The notes: generated from the sequence alone by a model not told the origin. DNA of 64,000 bases from Siphonodentalium dalli (GCA_032622095.1 CP136067.1:51001899-51065898), one strand, 5' to 3'. Counted from the first letter of the stretch, positions 23,800-34,260 are shown. Translations and numbers: made by a program.

Positions 23800-24150
23800 G
23801 AATCATGAATACCAGATAAAATAGAGTGGCGAATCATGCGTACCAAATAAGAAACTATAGAATACAAGAGTCATAGTTATTCCACACTAATACCATTTTC
23901 ACACATTTGCTGGTGTAATGATCATACTTTCATCATATCAAGATACTGAATTACATCAACAAATGCTAAGAAAAGATCAAATTTTGAACAAATGGCGCTA
24001 TAAAAGCTGCGTATACCAGGCTTGTTGCTGAGTCCTGAATACCGGTTAAAAAGGCCCTATGAATCCCGAGTACCAGTCAAGAGGGGTGTGAAAAACCTGC
24101 GTACTGCCTGGAAATGGCACGAATCACGCGTACCAAGAGGGGGATTTGAC
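23800..24150. repeat. Scattered GAATC..G.GTACCA motif copies
   Basis: A degenerate motif of about 16-24 bp, of the form GAATCNCGNGTACCA, recurs near 23803, 23832, 24029, 24060 and 24119. It is often followed by AAGAGG or a similar purine run. Spacing is irregular, so it may be a decayed tandem repeat. Confidence 0.4.
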
Positions 24151-24725
24151 ACATACTGCGCGGATGTTTATTCGGGTGCATACGTTCAATTGTCCAACTG
24201 CAATCGATGCCACTCCCAACTCTGGAATTTGACAAATAAATCTGCACCCTTTGACTATCACAAGTTTTGTAACGGGTAGAAAGTTTAACCCACACACCAT
24301 TGGAAACTGGATGCATGGGCCTCCAGACGAATTTCAATGTACAATTCGGTAAAACATGAATTAACGTTTGGAATTACTAACGTTGTGTCATTGTTATTCA
24401 CATAAATGGACGAGTCAACCGACTGCCAACCTTCATGTTCCTGCACAAAACGAGCTCTGAATTTTAATACATGTGTATACGAAACAAGGTCAATATGGCA
24501 AGCTCACGTTGAATAGGCCTGATGCTATAGTTGGCTTATGTTCGAAGTTGAAATTGTCTGATGCCTTTAGTCACACTGAAGTCCGCCAGTAAACAATACT
24601 CTTGCAAATAAGAGCATCTACATTTACAATTATAATTTTGGCGTCAACAATATCAGCCGATCGTGGTGATGCGAGAATTATGGTTATTTTAGTCTTATCG
24701 CAATTATTTTGGTAATAAGTAATCA

Positions 24726-25155
24726 ACATGACCTCGCAGAAAGACGCCCATAATCGACCTATAATATGAAATAGGTACATAATGTGATTATTTAATTCTG
24801 AAATAAGCAGACTCTTACCCGTGATTTCGTTTTATGGCGCGGGCCACAGTGAAAACACCTTAACACGTTGAGTGCCAGCTCCTATTCAATTACATGCAAA
24901 AAGTACGAGATAACTCCTAGCTGGCACTCAACGTGTTAAAGAACGTACGCCTGAAAAGTCGTGAGTTGACTTATTTGTATCATTGTCCGCATATACTGTG
25001 CTTAGAATCGCCTCATTATGAGTCGATAATGTGACCAAAATATTCTCATTTTCAGCGCATTGTCGACTCAACTTGAGGCGATTCTAAGCAGATTATATCT
25101 ACCTAAATCATTTTATATTATAAGCAGATAAAATGTGCTGCTTTTCGGGAGAGCA
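24726..25155 (+). mobile_element. MITE family F, copy 1 (interrupted)
   Basis: Matches 32348-32722 in the same orientation and the two minus copies around 45 kb. It contains a hairpin with arms TTAGAATCGCCTCATTATGA (from 25002) and its complement ending near 25090. It is interrupted at TTAA by the 72-bp element at 24864-24935. No coding content. Confidence 0.75.
24860..24939. mobile_element. 72-bp TTAA-flanked mini-MITE, family B
   Basis: TTAA at 24860-24863 and 24936-24939 flank a 72-bp segment with perfect 17-bp inverted ends CACGTTGAGTGCCAGCT. The related family F copy near 32509 has a single TTAA at this position and no insert, so this is a clean TTAA insertion. The target site and CAC-starting TIR suggest piggyBac-type mobilisation. 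Confidence 0.9.
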
Positions 25156-25760
25156 GGCTGAAGTAAGAGATGTCAATTTAACTATTTTGTCTAAGTATTT
25201 GCTAACACCATTATGGTTGATACACATGTGAACTATATGCGTGTTCCATGATGCCTTGACAACTGGTTCCAAGTTATGAGTAAACATCGGACTCAATGAC
25301 AGACAATAATTCTGAGATAAGATCATTTACATAGATCGTATACAGTACATGTGATAGGATTCCTCGCTGTATTGCCCCCTGACATACTGTGCAGCAACGG
25401 GATATCAAACCGTTATATTTAACTGAACATTTTACTTCAGATATAAGATCGTGTATGAAGTAAAATGTATGGCCTTGAATGCCACGATTTTTAAGTTTAT
25501 ATTGCAACCCGTTGACCCACATCACGTCGAAGGCCTTCATGACGCCGAGGACAGTAGCAAGTAATTTATGCCCCTTTTCTCTTGTATAATCAATGCATTA
25601 TAGTGTTATGTGTGACAACATGTTTGTGTTCAATTTCTTCTGAAAACCATGTTGTAATGGATCAACCTTTAATACTGTTGTTTAGTATTGCTCAATAAGT
25701 CTCTGAAGTATGCGCTGTTTTAATTGGTAAAATCGGTATGTTATCTTCCTGCTATAGTTC
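25108..25760 (-). pseudogene. LINE RT relic (second copy)
   Basis: Reading the minus strand from about 25750 down gives LQRLIEQY, then QHGFQKK, LLATVLGVMKAFDVMWVNGL, YKLKNRGIQG, CTVCQGAIQRGILSHVLYTI and YVNDLISEL. These correspond to the RT palm: motif A normally reads 'LD.SKAFD.V.H..L..KL...GI.G', then '..G.PQGSILGPLLF.IY.NDL'. The motif A Asp-containing stretch is altered (GVMKAFD) and frameshifts flank the open part. It lies just downstream of another LINE relic in the same orientation. Confidence 0.75.
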
Positions 25761-25861
25761 ATTAGAACAATGTAGTAGTATTTAGGTGGTCATGTTAGTG
25801 ATGTTACATATACCAGATACTTCACTCATAGATAAGACTCGCTGTGCACTGTATATTTGAC

Positions 25862-27915
25862 ATTCAATTAGATAATGTAGAAATGGGTTGGTCGGACACG
25901 AACTTGGAGTAATCGTGGTAATTCAGATTGTTACAGTTTATCTGAGGCGGGCAGGCATAATTTGCGATTCACGTGTGTTAGCGTGGTACAACAAGTTAGG
26001 GGTCTTCTTTTGTTTGGGTTCCAGAGAATTTGAAAAAAAGTCGCATTGTTTGTGTCCAGGTTGTTCCACAAGAATGTTGTTGAGAGAAACGAGTTTTTTG
26101 TAATGTTCATAGTCAAAACCAGGGACCCTAGCCGATTGACCTTTTACCATGTATAACATAATGTTAGTTTCTGTTTCTTTTTCGCCATGATTTAAGGGTT
26201 TCCGAACTAGTTCCTCTAAGAAGTGATGGATTACTGAAAACCTAGTCGCGTCTGTCACAATACGAGCTGCCTCGTATTGTATATCTTCGACGTTGTCAGT
26301 TGCTTGTTGGGCTGACATTATCATTGTAAAATAGCATTTTTCGAGAGCTGCTCTGTCGAGATAGAATCCATATTAATACTGCGTTTCCATGCGGTTTTCA
26401 TCACTTGTTCGATATGGGGTCCCCAACTACTCAAAAATAATTCCAAGATGTTTATGTGTATCTACTTCAATAGGCCGTTTGTTCATGAACATGGTTGGTG
26501 AACAAGCTTCATACGTTTCCGAGTGGACGTCAATGCTTCTGTTTTAAAGCATTAAACTTTACAAGCGATTTGAACGACCACTATTCCAGTATATTGAAAT
26601 GATGCTGTAAAATAGTAACTCCTATATTTGGGTCGTCGCTGACAAGTGCGAGTAGTGTCGTTATTGATAAAGACAAGACATAGTATAGGGCCCAGGAATT
26701 AACCTGGGTTATCTTTCCCCATGCGGAGATGACGACGTTGATGACGACTATAATGACGATGGCGATAACAATGTGCATGCAGGACGATGAACATGATGAT
26801 GGTGATGTCGGTGATGACGAGGCTAAGGCGACGATGACAACGACGATAACGATAATGATGGACGACGACGTTAACGGCGATGATGATGATTATGATGACG
26901 ATGTTGATGATGACGAGTATGAAGAATAAGATGATGATGATTACAAACAAAGGAGCCCGAATTCGATGGCCAAATGTCACTTTATGTACATACACTGTAA
27001 ACATGTTGCATAACTCTATATTTTGTGCATAATCGTACGATTAAGTTACCAATAAAGCATCACATTTCACATTGACAAGAGGTTAAAACAACACGTTGCA
27101 GATGGTAATATAGACCTGCACGAGTGGAGTAAGTTATTGCGGATTCCTGTAGCATGAAGTTTGAAGAGTAAGCCGTCTTGACAAACTTTATCGAAAGCTT
27201 TGCTTATGTCGACAATTAACAATCGTAACCCGCGTCCCGGTTCTCGTGATCGTCTAATATCCACACGTATGTCACATAATTGATACTAAGTTCAATCGGC
27301 CGGCACAAACCGAGACAGAGATTTGTTAATATGCTGTTCGACTGGAGGTGAGTCATAAAGTGTTTAGCGATACATTTTTCAACAACTTACTCAGGCATCT
27401 GAGCAGTGAGATTGGGCGATATTTTTCAGGATTACTAGCCTAGGCTTTCTTGTGAATCGGTACAACGTTTGCTCGTTTCCATTCCGGCGAAAAAAAATGC
27501 TTCACGCAGAAAAAGGTTAAACAATTGTGAGAGGCTGTTCTCAGACTTCGACAGTTTCTCCGTAGGCGCGGCCTACATGATTGGGACCAGAAGCCTCATC
27601 GGACTGGCGTGCTTTAAGTGCATTAAAAACGTCTAATTGGGAATTTTCAATGCGTTGCAATATAATAAGATTAGGGTAATCTTCGATTATGGCTGGGGTT
27701 TTACGTGTATTAGATTAATGGTTTTGGCTTCAAATGTTGCTACGTTGCAAGCTGTTCGACATTGTTCGATATATTTAGTCCACATTGTGGGTGTGCTCAC
27801 AATTTTTTTGGTGTTTGGTGAATTATTTTTTCGTTTACTAATTAAATATTTAAAGGCCCACTTAATTGTCGAATCACCGATTTGTGTATGGAGCCTTGAT
27901 ATACGGTTTTAATAA
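25862..27915 (-). pseudogene. LINE ORF2 relic (linker, RT and post-RT) with a microsatellite inside the RT
   Basis: Read on the minus strand from 27915, frames with several shifts give the linker (MWTKYIEQCRTACNVATFEA) and FNALKARQSDEASGPN. Next comes RT fingers (YRPISLLRCLSKLL) and motif A (LIVDISKAFDKVCQDGLLFK, then LHATGI). After a (GAY)n tract at 26727-26942 the reading resumes as QVNSWALYYVLSLSITTLL, then VSDDPNIGV in the place of the YADD box. The post-RT block follows (FMNKRPIEVDTHKHLGIIFE; VEDIQYEAARIVTDATRF). The order fits one element with a microsatellite in place of the segment before the 'PQGS' motif. Multiple stops and shifts make it inactive. Confidence 0.8.
26727..26942. repeat. 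GAY/GAT-rich trinucleotide microsatellite
   Basis: About 215 bp of impure GATGAC/GACGAT triplets on the plus strand. The Asp/Asp-rich frame it creates is a by-product. It lies within the LINE relic RT region. Confidence 0.85.
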
Positions 27916-28072
27916 CAGTATACACGTATGCCATAACATATGATTACATACTATAATTCATCACCAATTGGAACGTTTGTGTCTCAGAAGGTGCCCATAG
28001 AGTAATACAAAATAGCTGAAGTAATAAAATCATTTCCCCCATTATGGCTCACAGAATGCAACATAATTCAAA

Positions 28073-28157
28073 CTATAGTTTATTTTCAATGGAAGGGGAA
28101 TAACTCTATATCTCCCATATATAGTTATTCCCCGTCCATTGAAAATAATATACTTTG
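28073..28157. repeat. Short hairpin repeat, ~85 bp
   Basis: Arms AGTTTATTTTCAATGGAAGG..GGAATAACTCTATAT and the near-complement ATATAGTTATTCCCC..GTCCATTGAAAATAAT surround a 7-nt loop. GGGGAATAACTC-type repeats are, to my knowledge, frequent in molluscan genomes; here it is a palindromic MITE-like unit. Confidence 0.75.
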
Positions 28158-28421
28158 TGCAGAAACTGTCCTCTTTCAAGTGGTATATAATATGGCATAT
28201 TTTATATTATGTGATTTGGGGGTTCGAACATTAAGTGGTCCTTTAATCCGGGATTCGTCCACTCGGACTTTCCTCGGCTAAATGATATGGTTCTATGTGG
28301 AATGTATTTACGCATAAGTTCTTTTATTTACTCTGTTAAGAGTAGAACACACATTTTAATTGCTACATTGGCACATATTCCGGTGATTTTATTTCCTCGT
28401 TTATGTCGGTGAAATGTTCTT

Positions 28422-28920
28422 GGTCATTAGAGGTAGACAGTGCGTTTATTATATTGGTCTGGTCTATGTGGGTCATTAGAGGTAGACAGTGCGTTTATTA
28501 TATTGCTCTGGTCTGTGTGGGTCATTAGAGGTAGACAGTGCGTTTATTATATTGTTCTGGTCTGTGTGGGTCATTAGAGGTTGACAGTGCGTTTATTATA
28601 TTGGTCTGGTCTGTGTGGGTCATTAGAGGTAGACAGTGCGTTTATTATATTGTTCTGGTCTGTGTGGGTCATTAGAGGTAGACAGTGCGTTTATTATATT
28701 GTTCTGGTCTGTGTGGGTCATTAGAGGTAGACAGTGCGTTTATTATATTGTTCTGGTCTGTGTGGGTCATTAGAGGTAGACAGTGCGTTTATTATATTGT
28801 TCTGGTCTGTGTGGGTCATTATAGGTAGACAGTGCGTTTATTATATTGGTCTGGTCTGTGTGGGTCATTAGAGGTAGACAGTGCGTTTATTATATTTTTC
28901 TGGTCTGTGTGGGTCATTTA
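28422..28920. repeat. 49-bp minisatellite, 10 full units
   Basis: Unit starts at 28422, 28471, 28520 and so on with an exact 49-bp period through 28863, then a partial unit at 28912. Each unit begins GGTCATTAGAGGTAGACAGT. Units differ by only one or a few substitutions, which indicates recent expansion or homogenisation. Confidence 0.95.
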
Positions 28921-29484
28921 AAATAATTTTGACGTATACCGCGACATGGTAGCGGATCAAGACACAGAAAAATGGCTCTAGTGCAACTTTCCCTTTTAAA
29001 ACAGTTGCATTGATAATTTGACATAGTTTGCAGATTCAAAGGCCCGATTAAATCAAAACCATGTAACTTGTACAGTATAGATCACAATACATGATGCATA
29101 TTAGGAATCAGATTTGACGTTCGAACAGATGCATACGTATTCGATTAAAACAGTGCACAACTTTCGTATAATAAGAATTACGAATAGGGTACTAAACGTC
29201 ACTATAATTTGTGTTCTTTCTATCAATTGTCGTTTTTCTTTATCCGTGCATGGTTACGAAATAAAATCTTGCGATTTCGGGTTTTCAGCATAACTCCCAA
29301 ATACATAGAAGTTATAACTTTTAGTAATACGTTCTAGATCATTTCTTTTGCCATCAATGTTTAGTTTAAACATATTTTATTGTATCATTAATGTACAATT
29401 GGGATTGGGGCACAAGTTATACAAATTAGATTGCTCCTCTCCCCATACAATTGACGAATCTCAGATTATTGACAGACAGCGGTA
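28921..29484. other. Mostly unassigned; contains decayed family D end
   Basis: 29158-29285 resembles the left end of the TA-flanked element at 12652 (CGAATAGGGTACTA..GTCAC, TTTGTGTTCTTTCTA and GTTGTCG). Nothing else is recognised. Confidence 0.4.
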
Positions 29485-29605
29485 ACTGACCAATCGCGTT
29501 GCAGCGAACGAAGTTCAAGGACGTCCCCTTACTAAACAAAAGAACCTCTCGGTGATGCATTTTCACTCGTTATAAAACGCTGCTTAACACGATAATATAA
29601 CTTCT
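29485..29605 (+). promoter_or_regulatory. Candidate core promoter of the THAP relic
   Basis: A CCAAT box (GACCAATCG, 29488-29496) lies about 80 bp upstream of TATAAAA (29571-29577). The first ATG of the THAP frame is at 29622. The spacing is that of a typical pol II promoter, with a start expected near 29600. No transcript evidence is available. Confidence 0.4.
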
Positions 29606-29621
29606 TTCCGAGATTTTAAAG

Positions 29622-29841
29622 ATGCCTAGGTGTGCGTGTGTCTCTTGTAATAGTGACTGTCGTTATATAAAAAAAACTTTGAGTCGGATTCTAACGATAA
29701 ATTAACGGTGATATTTGGCCCTTTTCCGAAGCCGAAAACTAACAATGAACGATGTTTACGTTGGATCAGACCGTGCAACAAAAGTGACTAAAACTTCAAT
29801 ATCGACAGGATTACAAGGGATATATGTTTGTTCAAACAAAG
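29622..29841 (+). pseudogene. THAP-domain exon relic
   Basis: THAP domains are C2CH zinc-coordinating DNA-binding modules of P-element transposases and host regulators. The frame starts MPRCACVSCNSDCRY with the paired cysteines at the N-terminus. It continues in another frame as VIFGPFPKPKTNNERCLRWI then RPCNK, matching the 'F.FPKPK..ERC.RWI..C' heart of the domain. It ends NFNIDRITRDI and YVCSNK, where the family has VCS.HF. Visible breaks: a net one-base shift at the eight-A run (29669-29676), a TAA at 29789-29791, and a shift near 29820. The final His is not seen before a possible donor AAAG|GTAGGT at 29842. The A-run shift could be an assembly error, but the other breaks suggest true decay. 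Confidence 0.65.
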
Positions 29842-30430
29842 GTAGGTTAATATAGCTTACATATATTTCGGAAGCTAAAATAAATTTCGTTTCCAAGAGG
29901 GACAAGAAAACAGAACAATGATGCAAACAAGTCACCACCGATTCTACTCATCCTTTACCATAATTATGTACAAGGTGTCAAGAAATCAGACATGGGGAAG
30001 TTACATTTGAAGGAGCAGTTCTGTCTGACATGTGTATTATAGACTCTACCGGGATTCGACTACATAAACCGGCATCGTTGAATGTACAAAGTCAAACGTA
30101 ATAGTGACTTGAAATACATAATTGAAATTAGAGTAAAATATATTGCTATTAGTCGATGCATGGACCCAAGCAGATAGTTGGTTGGAAGTACTAACAGTTT
30201 AAACAATATCTATTTCTTCCCAAAGGCATATAAGTTTATAACTTCCGTGTTGTTAAAGCTCATTTTGTTATATTATGCAACAACTAAACTATATTATTTC
30301 TCTAGTGTCGATTACCAATGCCTTCGTGGATCAAACGTGTGAAAAAATCATATGAAATGCAGCCTCGTTTCCTGTGTGTTAATCCGACACATCCATTATA
30401 GGTTGTGACATCCATTAGTTTATGACTTCC
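29842..30430. other. Unassigned stretch downstream of THAP relic
   Basis: If the THAP exon was part of a multi-exon gene or P-like transposon, further exons could lie here, but I recognise no transposase motif. Confidence 0.35.
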
Positions 30431-31071
30431 TTAAAGGGGTACTGAACGCCAATTTCAATAAATTCCCGGTAACAATTGCGATCTAATATCAATATTATAT
30501 TTTAAAATAACGTATTTGAGTCGACGATGTCTACTGAAAACGTTCCGGTTAACAGGCTATCATAAAAGTCAAATTGAATTATTTAATATAAATGAATTTA
30601 TGGCTGGAGTCATAAAATGGCGAATTATGCCATTACGAGTTACCGTTCTTGAAATCTCACATGGTGGGTGTCTTTTATCGACGGCCGTTTACGACGAACA
30701 TTATTGAGTTGCGAACAAAACATGTTACATGCAAAAGGAAGTCCCGCTATAACCAATTTGGAAAAAAAAGAGAAGAAACAAAATTCATAAAGCGTCAAGT
30801 ATTTGTATAGGGGTTGAGATTGTTCGATGGAAGAGATTGCAGGCATCAATTGAACTTCCGGTTCATCCTGCAACCTGCGTCTTCTCCGGTGAAGGTCAAA
30901 AACATGGCGCGTAGTTTGAAATCGTAATATTTTTATTTCCAAGATCAATATTTTCGTCGCTAAATTAGGTTTATACGAAACTCATATAACACCAACACAA
31001 TCTAACTTGAAAGTTATGTCAATGGGAGTAAATAACAAAATTGCCTATCTCTGTGTGCAGTACCCCTTTAC
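30431..31071. mobile_element. MITE-like element with GGGGTACTG ends
   Basis: It starts TTAAAGGGGTACTG and ends CAGTACCCCTTTAC, giving short inverted ends and TTAA on the left only (TTAC at right). The 640-bp interior is AT-rich and non-coding. Probably another TTAA-target element with one mutated flank. Confidence 0.6.
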
Positions 31072-31870
31072 GACAAACATATCAGCTTGAATAACACGGG
31101 CGCTTGTCCCGGCGAATCGAAATGGCCATCGGCTTAATGTTACACTCAAAACCATACACCATTATACTTTAAGAACAGTTTATTTGGCTTCCTTTGTGTG
31201 ACGTCACATCGGTACATCAAAGAAAAGAGCCGACGCTTAACTCAACTGAATGGTTGTCACTTTATGGCAAAATCTTATTAGCACGTACACTGCTTTCGGA
31301 CGTCATTTATGTTATGATTGCATTTGAGAAACTGACATGTCTGGCTGGTGTTTCGCATAATTTTTGTCTGGCACATTATTAATTTTTATTGTGTGCAGAC
31401 GTGTCCTGGAACATGCATTGAGTCAGTCTTAAATCATATCAAAACATTATATTGTTTCCCTCCTTTATATGTCGTTTTTTATTTTATGCCCAAACAATTC
31501 TGGCAAATAGCACCATGCACTCACTGTAGCTCACAGCCTCATAAATCGTCCAGCCGCCAGCGCTTGTAAGGCTTAGCGACAGTATCTAGGAAGTAATTAC
31601 GGAGGCGTGATTAAATCGTAAACGAGGTTCCCCAATTACAACACGTTGTTTTAATAACAAGATGGTATATAATATGTTTAAATTGTTTTATGTGTTGCCA
31701 GATCCTGGTTTGATATGTGAGTTCATTTAGTTTGATTACTGATTGTTGACATTGGAGAGATGCGTTAGTTAGTTTAGTAGCTTTGGGGTACTAAAATGAT
31801 GGCGATCGCGGGTGATGTTGACCCAGAGGTGGTAAATTTGTTAATTGGTAAAGCGGTTTGTAGCGACTAA
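31072..31870. other. Unassigned stretch
   Basis: No recognisable gene or repeat. The part next to 31871 may be 3' untranslated sequence of the adjacent LINE relic. Confidence 0.35.
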
Positions 31871-32160
31871 TTATTTTTTAACTTCTGCAAATATGAATTT
31901 GTTTTTGTTATTACTAATGTTTGGTGTACCTTTTAGGATGTCGGTGATATTGTATACAGTGATGCCTTTTGTTCTAAGCATGTTGAAAAGCCGTATGCGC
32001 TGCTTCTGGTAAAGGGGGCATAAGAAAAAGTAATGGTGGGGCGTCTTCGATTTCGTTTCCACAATCACAGAATGGGCTAACAGCTATATGGTTTTCGTCA
32101 TCAATGTGGGAGTTGACGCTGAGATTATGTGGTCTTAATTGCTATATCTTAGTGGCAATC
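31871..32160 (-). pseudogene. LINE ORF2 C-terminal relic
   Basis: On the minus strand one frame gives LRPHNLSVNSHIDDENHIAV, then SPFCDCGNEIED. After a one-base shift near 32043 a second frame gives TPHHYFFLCPLYQKQRIRLF and runs to a stop at 31871. This is the C-x-C...E...H.F..CP.Y...R zinc-binding tail of non-LTR ORF2. Similarity ends near 32160, so the copy is 5' truncated to under 300 bp. Confidence 0.75.
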
Positions 32161-32347
32161 AACCATGCGTCGCCCTGAAACACGAGAATCTTGCGAAACA
32201 CAAAGTGCTAAGTGTGACGATGGATATACATTTTATTATGTTCACCGTAGGCAAAGACCTGTCGCCAGCAATGAAGTGAACAGTGGACAACCACAACATA
32301 CACTGCCAAATTGGACATCGTGGTCGTGATCGCGAGATATACACGTA

Positions 32348-32722
32348 TAGACATGTGTATCCAACATATCCTCGCGGAAATACCCACATATAGTCGACCT
32401 ATAATGTGAAATAGATACATAATGCGATTATTTGAATCTGAAATAAGCAGATAATAGACTCTTACCTGTAATTTCGTTTTATGGCCCGGGCCACAATAAA
32501 AACACCTGTTAAAAGCGTACACCTGAAAACTCGTGAGTTGTCTTATTTGTGTCATTTCCGCATATAATTTGCTTGGAATCGCCTCATTGTGAGTCGATAA
32601 TTTGACTAAAATATTCTAATTTTCAGCACATTATCGACTCAAAATGAGGCGATTCTAAGAAGATTATCTACCTAAATATATTCTATGATAAGCAGATAAT
32701 GTGCTGCTTTTCGGGAAAACAG
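32348..32722 (+). mobile_element. MITE family F, copy 2 (uninterrupted)
   Basis: Counterpart of 24726-25155. It contains the hairpin CGCCTCATTGTGAGTCGATAA / complement (32580-32604 and 32625-32655). It has the intact TTAA (32509-32512) into which family B inserted in copy 1. Confidence 0.8.
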
Positions 32723-32824
32723 AACCATATCAACTTACTTCAAGTGGCAAGAAGTTTGAACAGACTTTTTTTCCCACAGACAGACTCTTGGTGATCCGTG
32801 ATGGTCAATTAAACGAAAAGGGTT

Positions 32825-32900
32825 TTGGACCGTCCGAAAATATTACGACTATTAATAGCTATTCATAATTCGTATCCGCAGTAGTTCATTATGCGAAATG
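32825..32900. repeat. Decayed end of a family D element
   Basis: CGTCCGAAAATATTACGACT through CAGTAGTTCATTATGCGAAA matches, in reverse complement, 34261-34345. Its outer end (GCGAAAGG) continues after the SINE at 33179. It is split by that SINE. Confidence 0.6.
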
Positions 32901-33178
32901 TCGGGTGGGCACTCCAAGCCGTCTCGCCCTCCAGCGCTGGTGACAAGGGTTCGAATCCAGATGGAAACATGTTATCTGGTAGAGTTGCCAGTTAATCGCC
33001 GATGGCCGGTGTTTTTCCGCACATGGTCGACGAGTTTATCAGCAATTGAAATATCACTGTTAGATTAGACGTAAGTGTGCGGTTTTTTCCTCCACCACTA
33101 AAACTGGCAATGTCGTGATATGGCCTCAGTTACTGAAAACTATATTAAATAAACCACAATCAATGATCAATCAATCAT
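32901..33178 (+). mobile_element. tRNA-derived SINE with target-site duplication
   Basis: The 5' part is tRNA-like: a pol III B box GGTTCGAATCC at 32948-32958, preceded by CTCGCCCTCCAGCGCTGG. A weak A-box region lies near 32905. The 3' part (TTTTTCCTCCACCACTAAAA, GATATGGCCT, AATAAACCACAATCAATG) ends in a CAAT-rich tail. The body is flanked by ATGCGAAATG (32891-32900) and ATGCGAAAGG (33179-33188), a target-site duplication with one mismatch. Transcription would be by RNA polymerase III, and mobilisation by a LINE. Confidence 0.85.
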
Positions 33179-33344
33179 ATGCGAAAGGTGGTGATTTATA
33201 ATTTTCACCCACAATGGCATAAACACCGAGTGATATTAACTTAAAATATATGTGTAATATTAAATGTCTCGCCGATTTGTTCGATTCCTAGAATTATATT
33301 AGCCACCTCTTTCTACGTGGAGTACGATATTACTCGCGCGCTGC

Positions 33345-33376
33345 CTATAAACCAGTGCTTCCCGAATCGATCAGTT
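33345..33376 (+). promoter_or_regulatory. TATA box and initiator in canonical spacing
   Basis: CTATAAA at 33345-33351 is followed by TCAGTT at 33371-33376. TCAGTT fits the arthropod-type initiator consensus TCAKTY. The distance from the TATA T to the initiator A is about 27 bp, as in strong animal core promoters. It is followed by a plausible short first exon (33373-33501). Confidence 0.4.
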
Positions 33377-33673
33377 CAACACAGAGTGATATATAGCTGA
33401 TATCACTATCACTCGTCCATCGAACCTACTCTGGACATATATTTTGCTTTTCAAAGGGATTGTCGTGTTACACCGAATTGTTCGAATTTGTTCTCATGCA
33501 GGTAAGAATTGGTGTTAAAAAGATTGTTTATTTTTTTTCAGAATTTCCAGAACTGTTCTAGATTTATCAACAGTGAAACTGCTGATAGCATGAATGTCGC
33601 TGGCCTTTCCTTTTTCTCTATTAGGGAACTTAATTTGGAGGTAACAGCTGGAGAATTGTTATACATTAGCTAA
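33373..33673 (+). CDS. Candidate two-exon small ORF behind a TATA/Inr promoter
   Basis: From the predicted start, a 129-nt leader ends TTCTCATGCAG directly before GTAAGAATTGG (donor at 33502). GATTGTTTATTTTTTTTCAG gives an acceptor ending at 33541. Removing this 40-nt segment joins ATG CAG (33496-33501) in phase to an open frame from 33542 to a TAA at 33671-33673. The product would be 45 residues, beginning MQNFQNCSRF and ending AGELLYIS. A second donor GAG|GTAACA at 33641 could lead to further exons instead. A 40-nt intron is unusually short for an animal, and I recognise no family. It may be a chance arrangement or the start of a larger gene. Confidence 0.3.
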
Positions 33674-33756
33674 GTTTACACGCATAGGAATTGCATTGTA
33701 TTTATCGACTATTGGTATCCCTCATCCCCTAAATTACGATTACACAATTTGGAGCT

Positions 33757-34003
33757 CGTCCGTATCGTGATGCTTGTTTATGTCCGTATCGTGATGCTTG
33801 ATTTACGTCCATATCATGATGCTTGATTTACGTCCATATCATGATGCTTGATTTACGTCCATATCATGATGCTTGATTTACGTCCATATCATGATGATTG
33901 ACTTATTTTACGTCCGATCATGATTTTTTTTATGTCCGTATCATGATGCTGGTTGTACATCCGTATCATGATGCTGGTTTTATGTCCGTATCATGATGCT
34001 GGC
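33757..34003. repeat. ~25-bp minisatellite, about 10 units
   Basis: CGTCCATATCATGATGCTTG and variants (CGTCCGTATCATGATGCTGG) repeat at 24-25 bp with some imperfect units near 33900-33940. Confidence 0.9.
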
Positions 34004-34260
34004 GGCTTTCGAATAAAGTACAATATCAACCGAGAACCATGGCTAGAGAAAGCCTCATTAAAAATATATTTCCAAAAACAATGACATTACAGACCGATCC
34101 CGCATGGGAACATTTTCAAAGTATTGCTTATAAAGGGCAATAAACGAACCGTATAACTTGTGATAAGAGAGAATCCCATCTTCACTAAAATTATCAACGG
34201 GTGGGCGAATGGTCTTGTATTGGCACCTGTAGTGAGGGACCATGTGTGTGGTGGCAATTT

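Noticed and set aside
28422-28920. Regular repeats considered as a CRISPR array
   Set aside because: Units are contiguous with no unique spacers, and the window is eukaryotic.
32940-32965. Functional tRNA gene from the B-box
   Set aside because: No cloverleaf with proper acceptor stem; the tail, TSD and length fit a SINE instead.
33345-33673. LTR of a retrotransposon
   Set aside because: No TG..CA borders, primer-binding site or second copy were seen.
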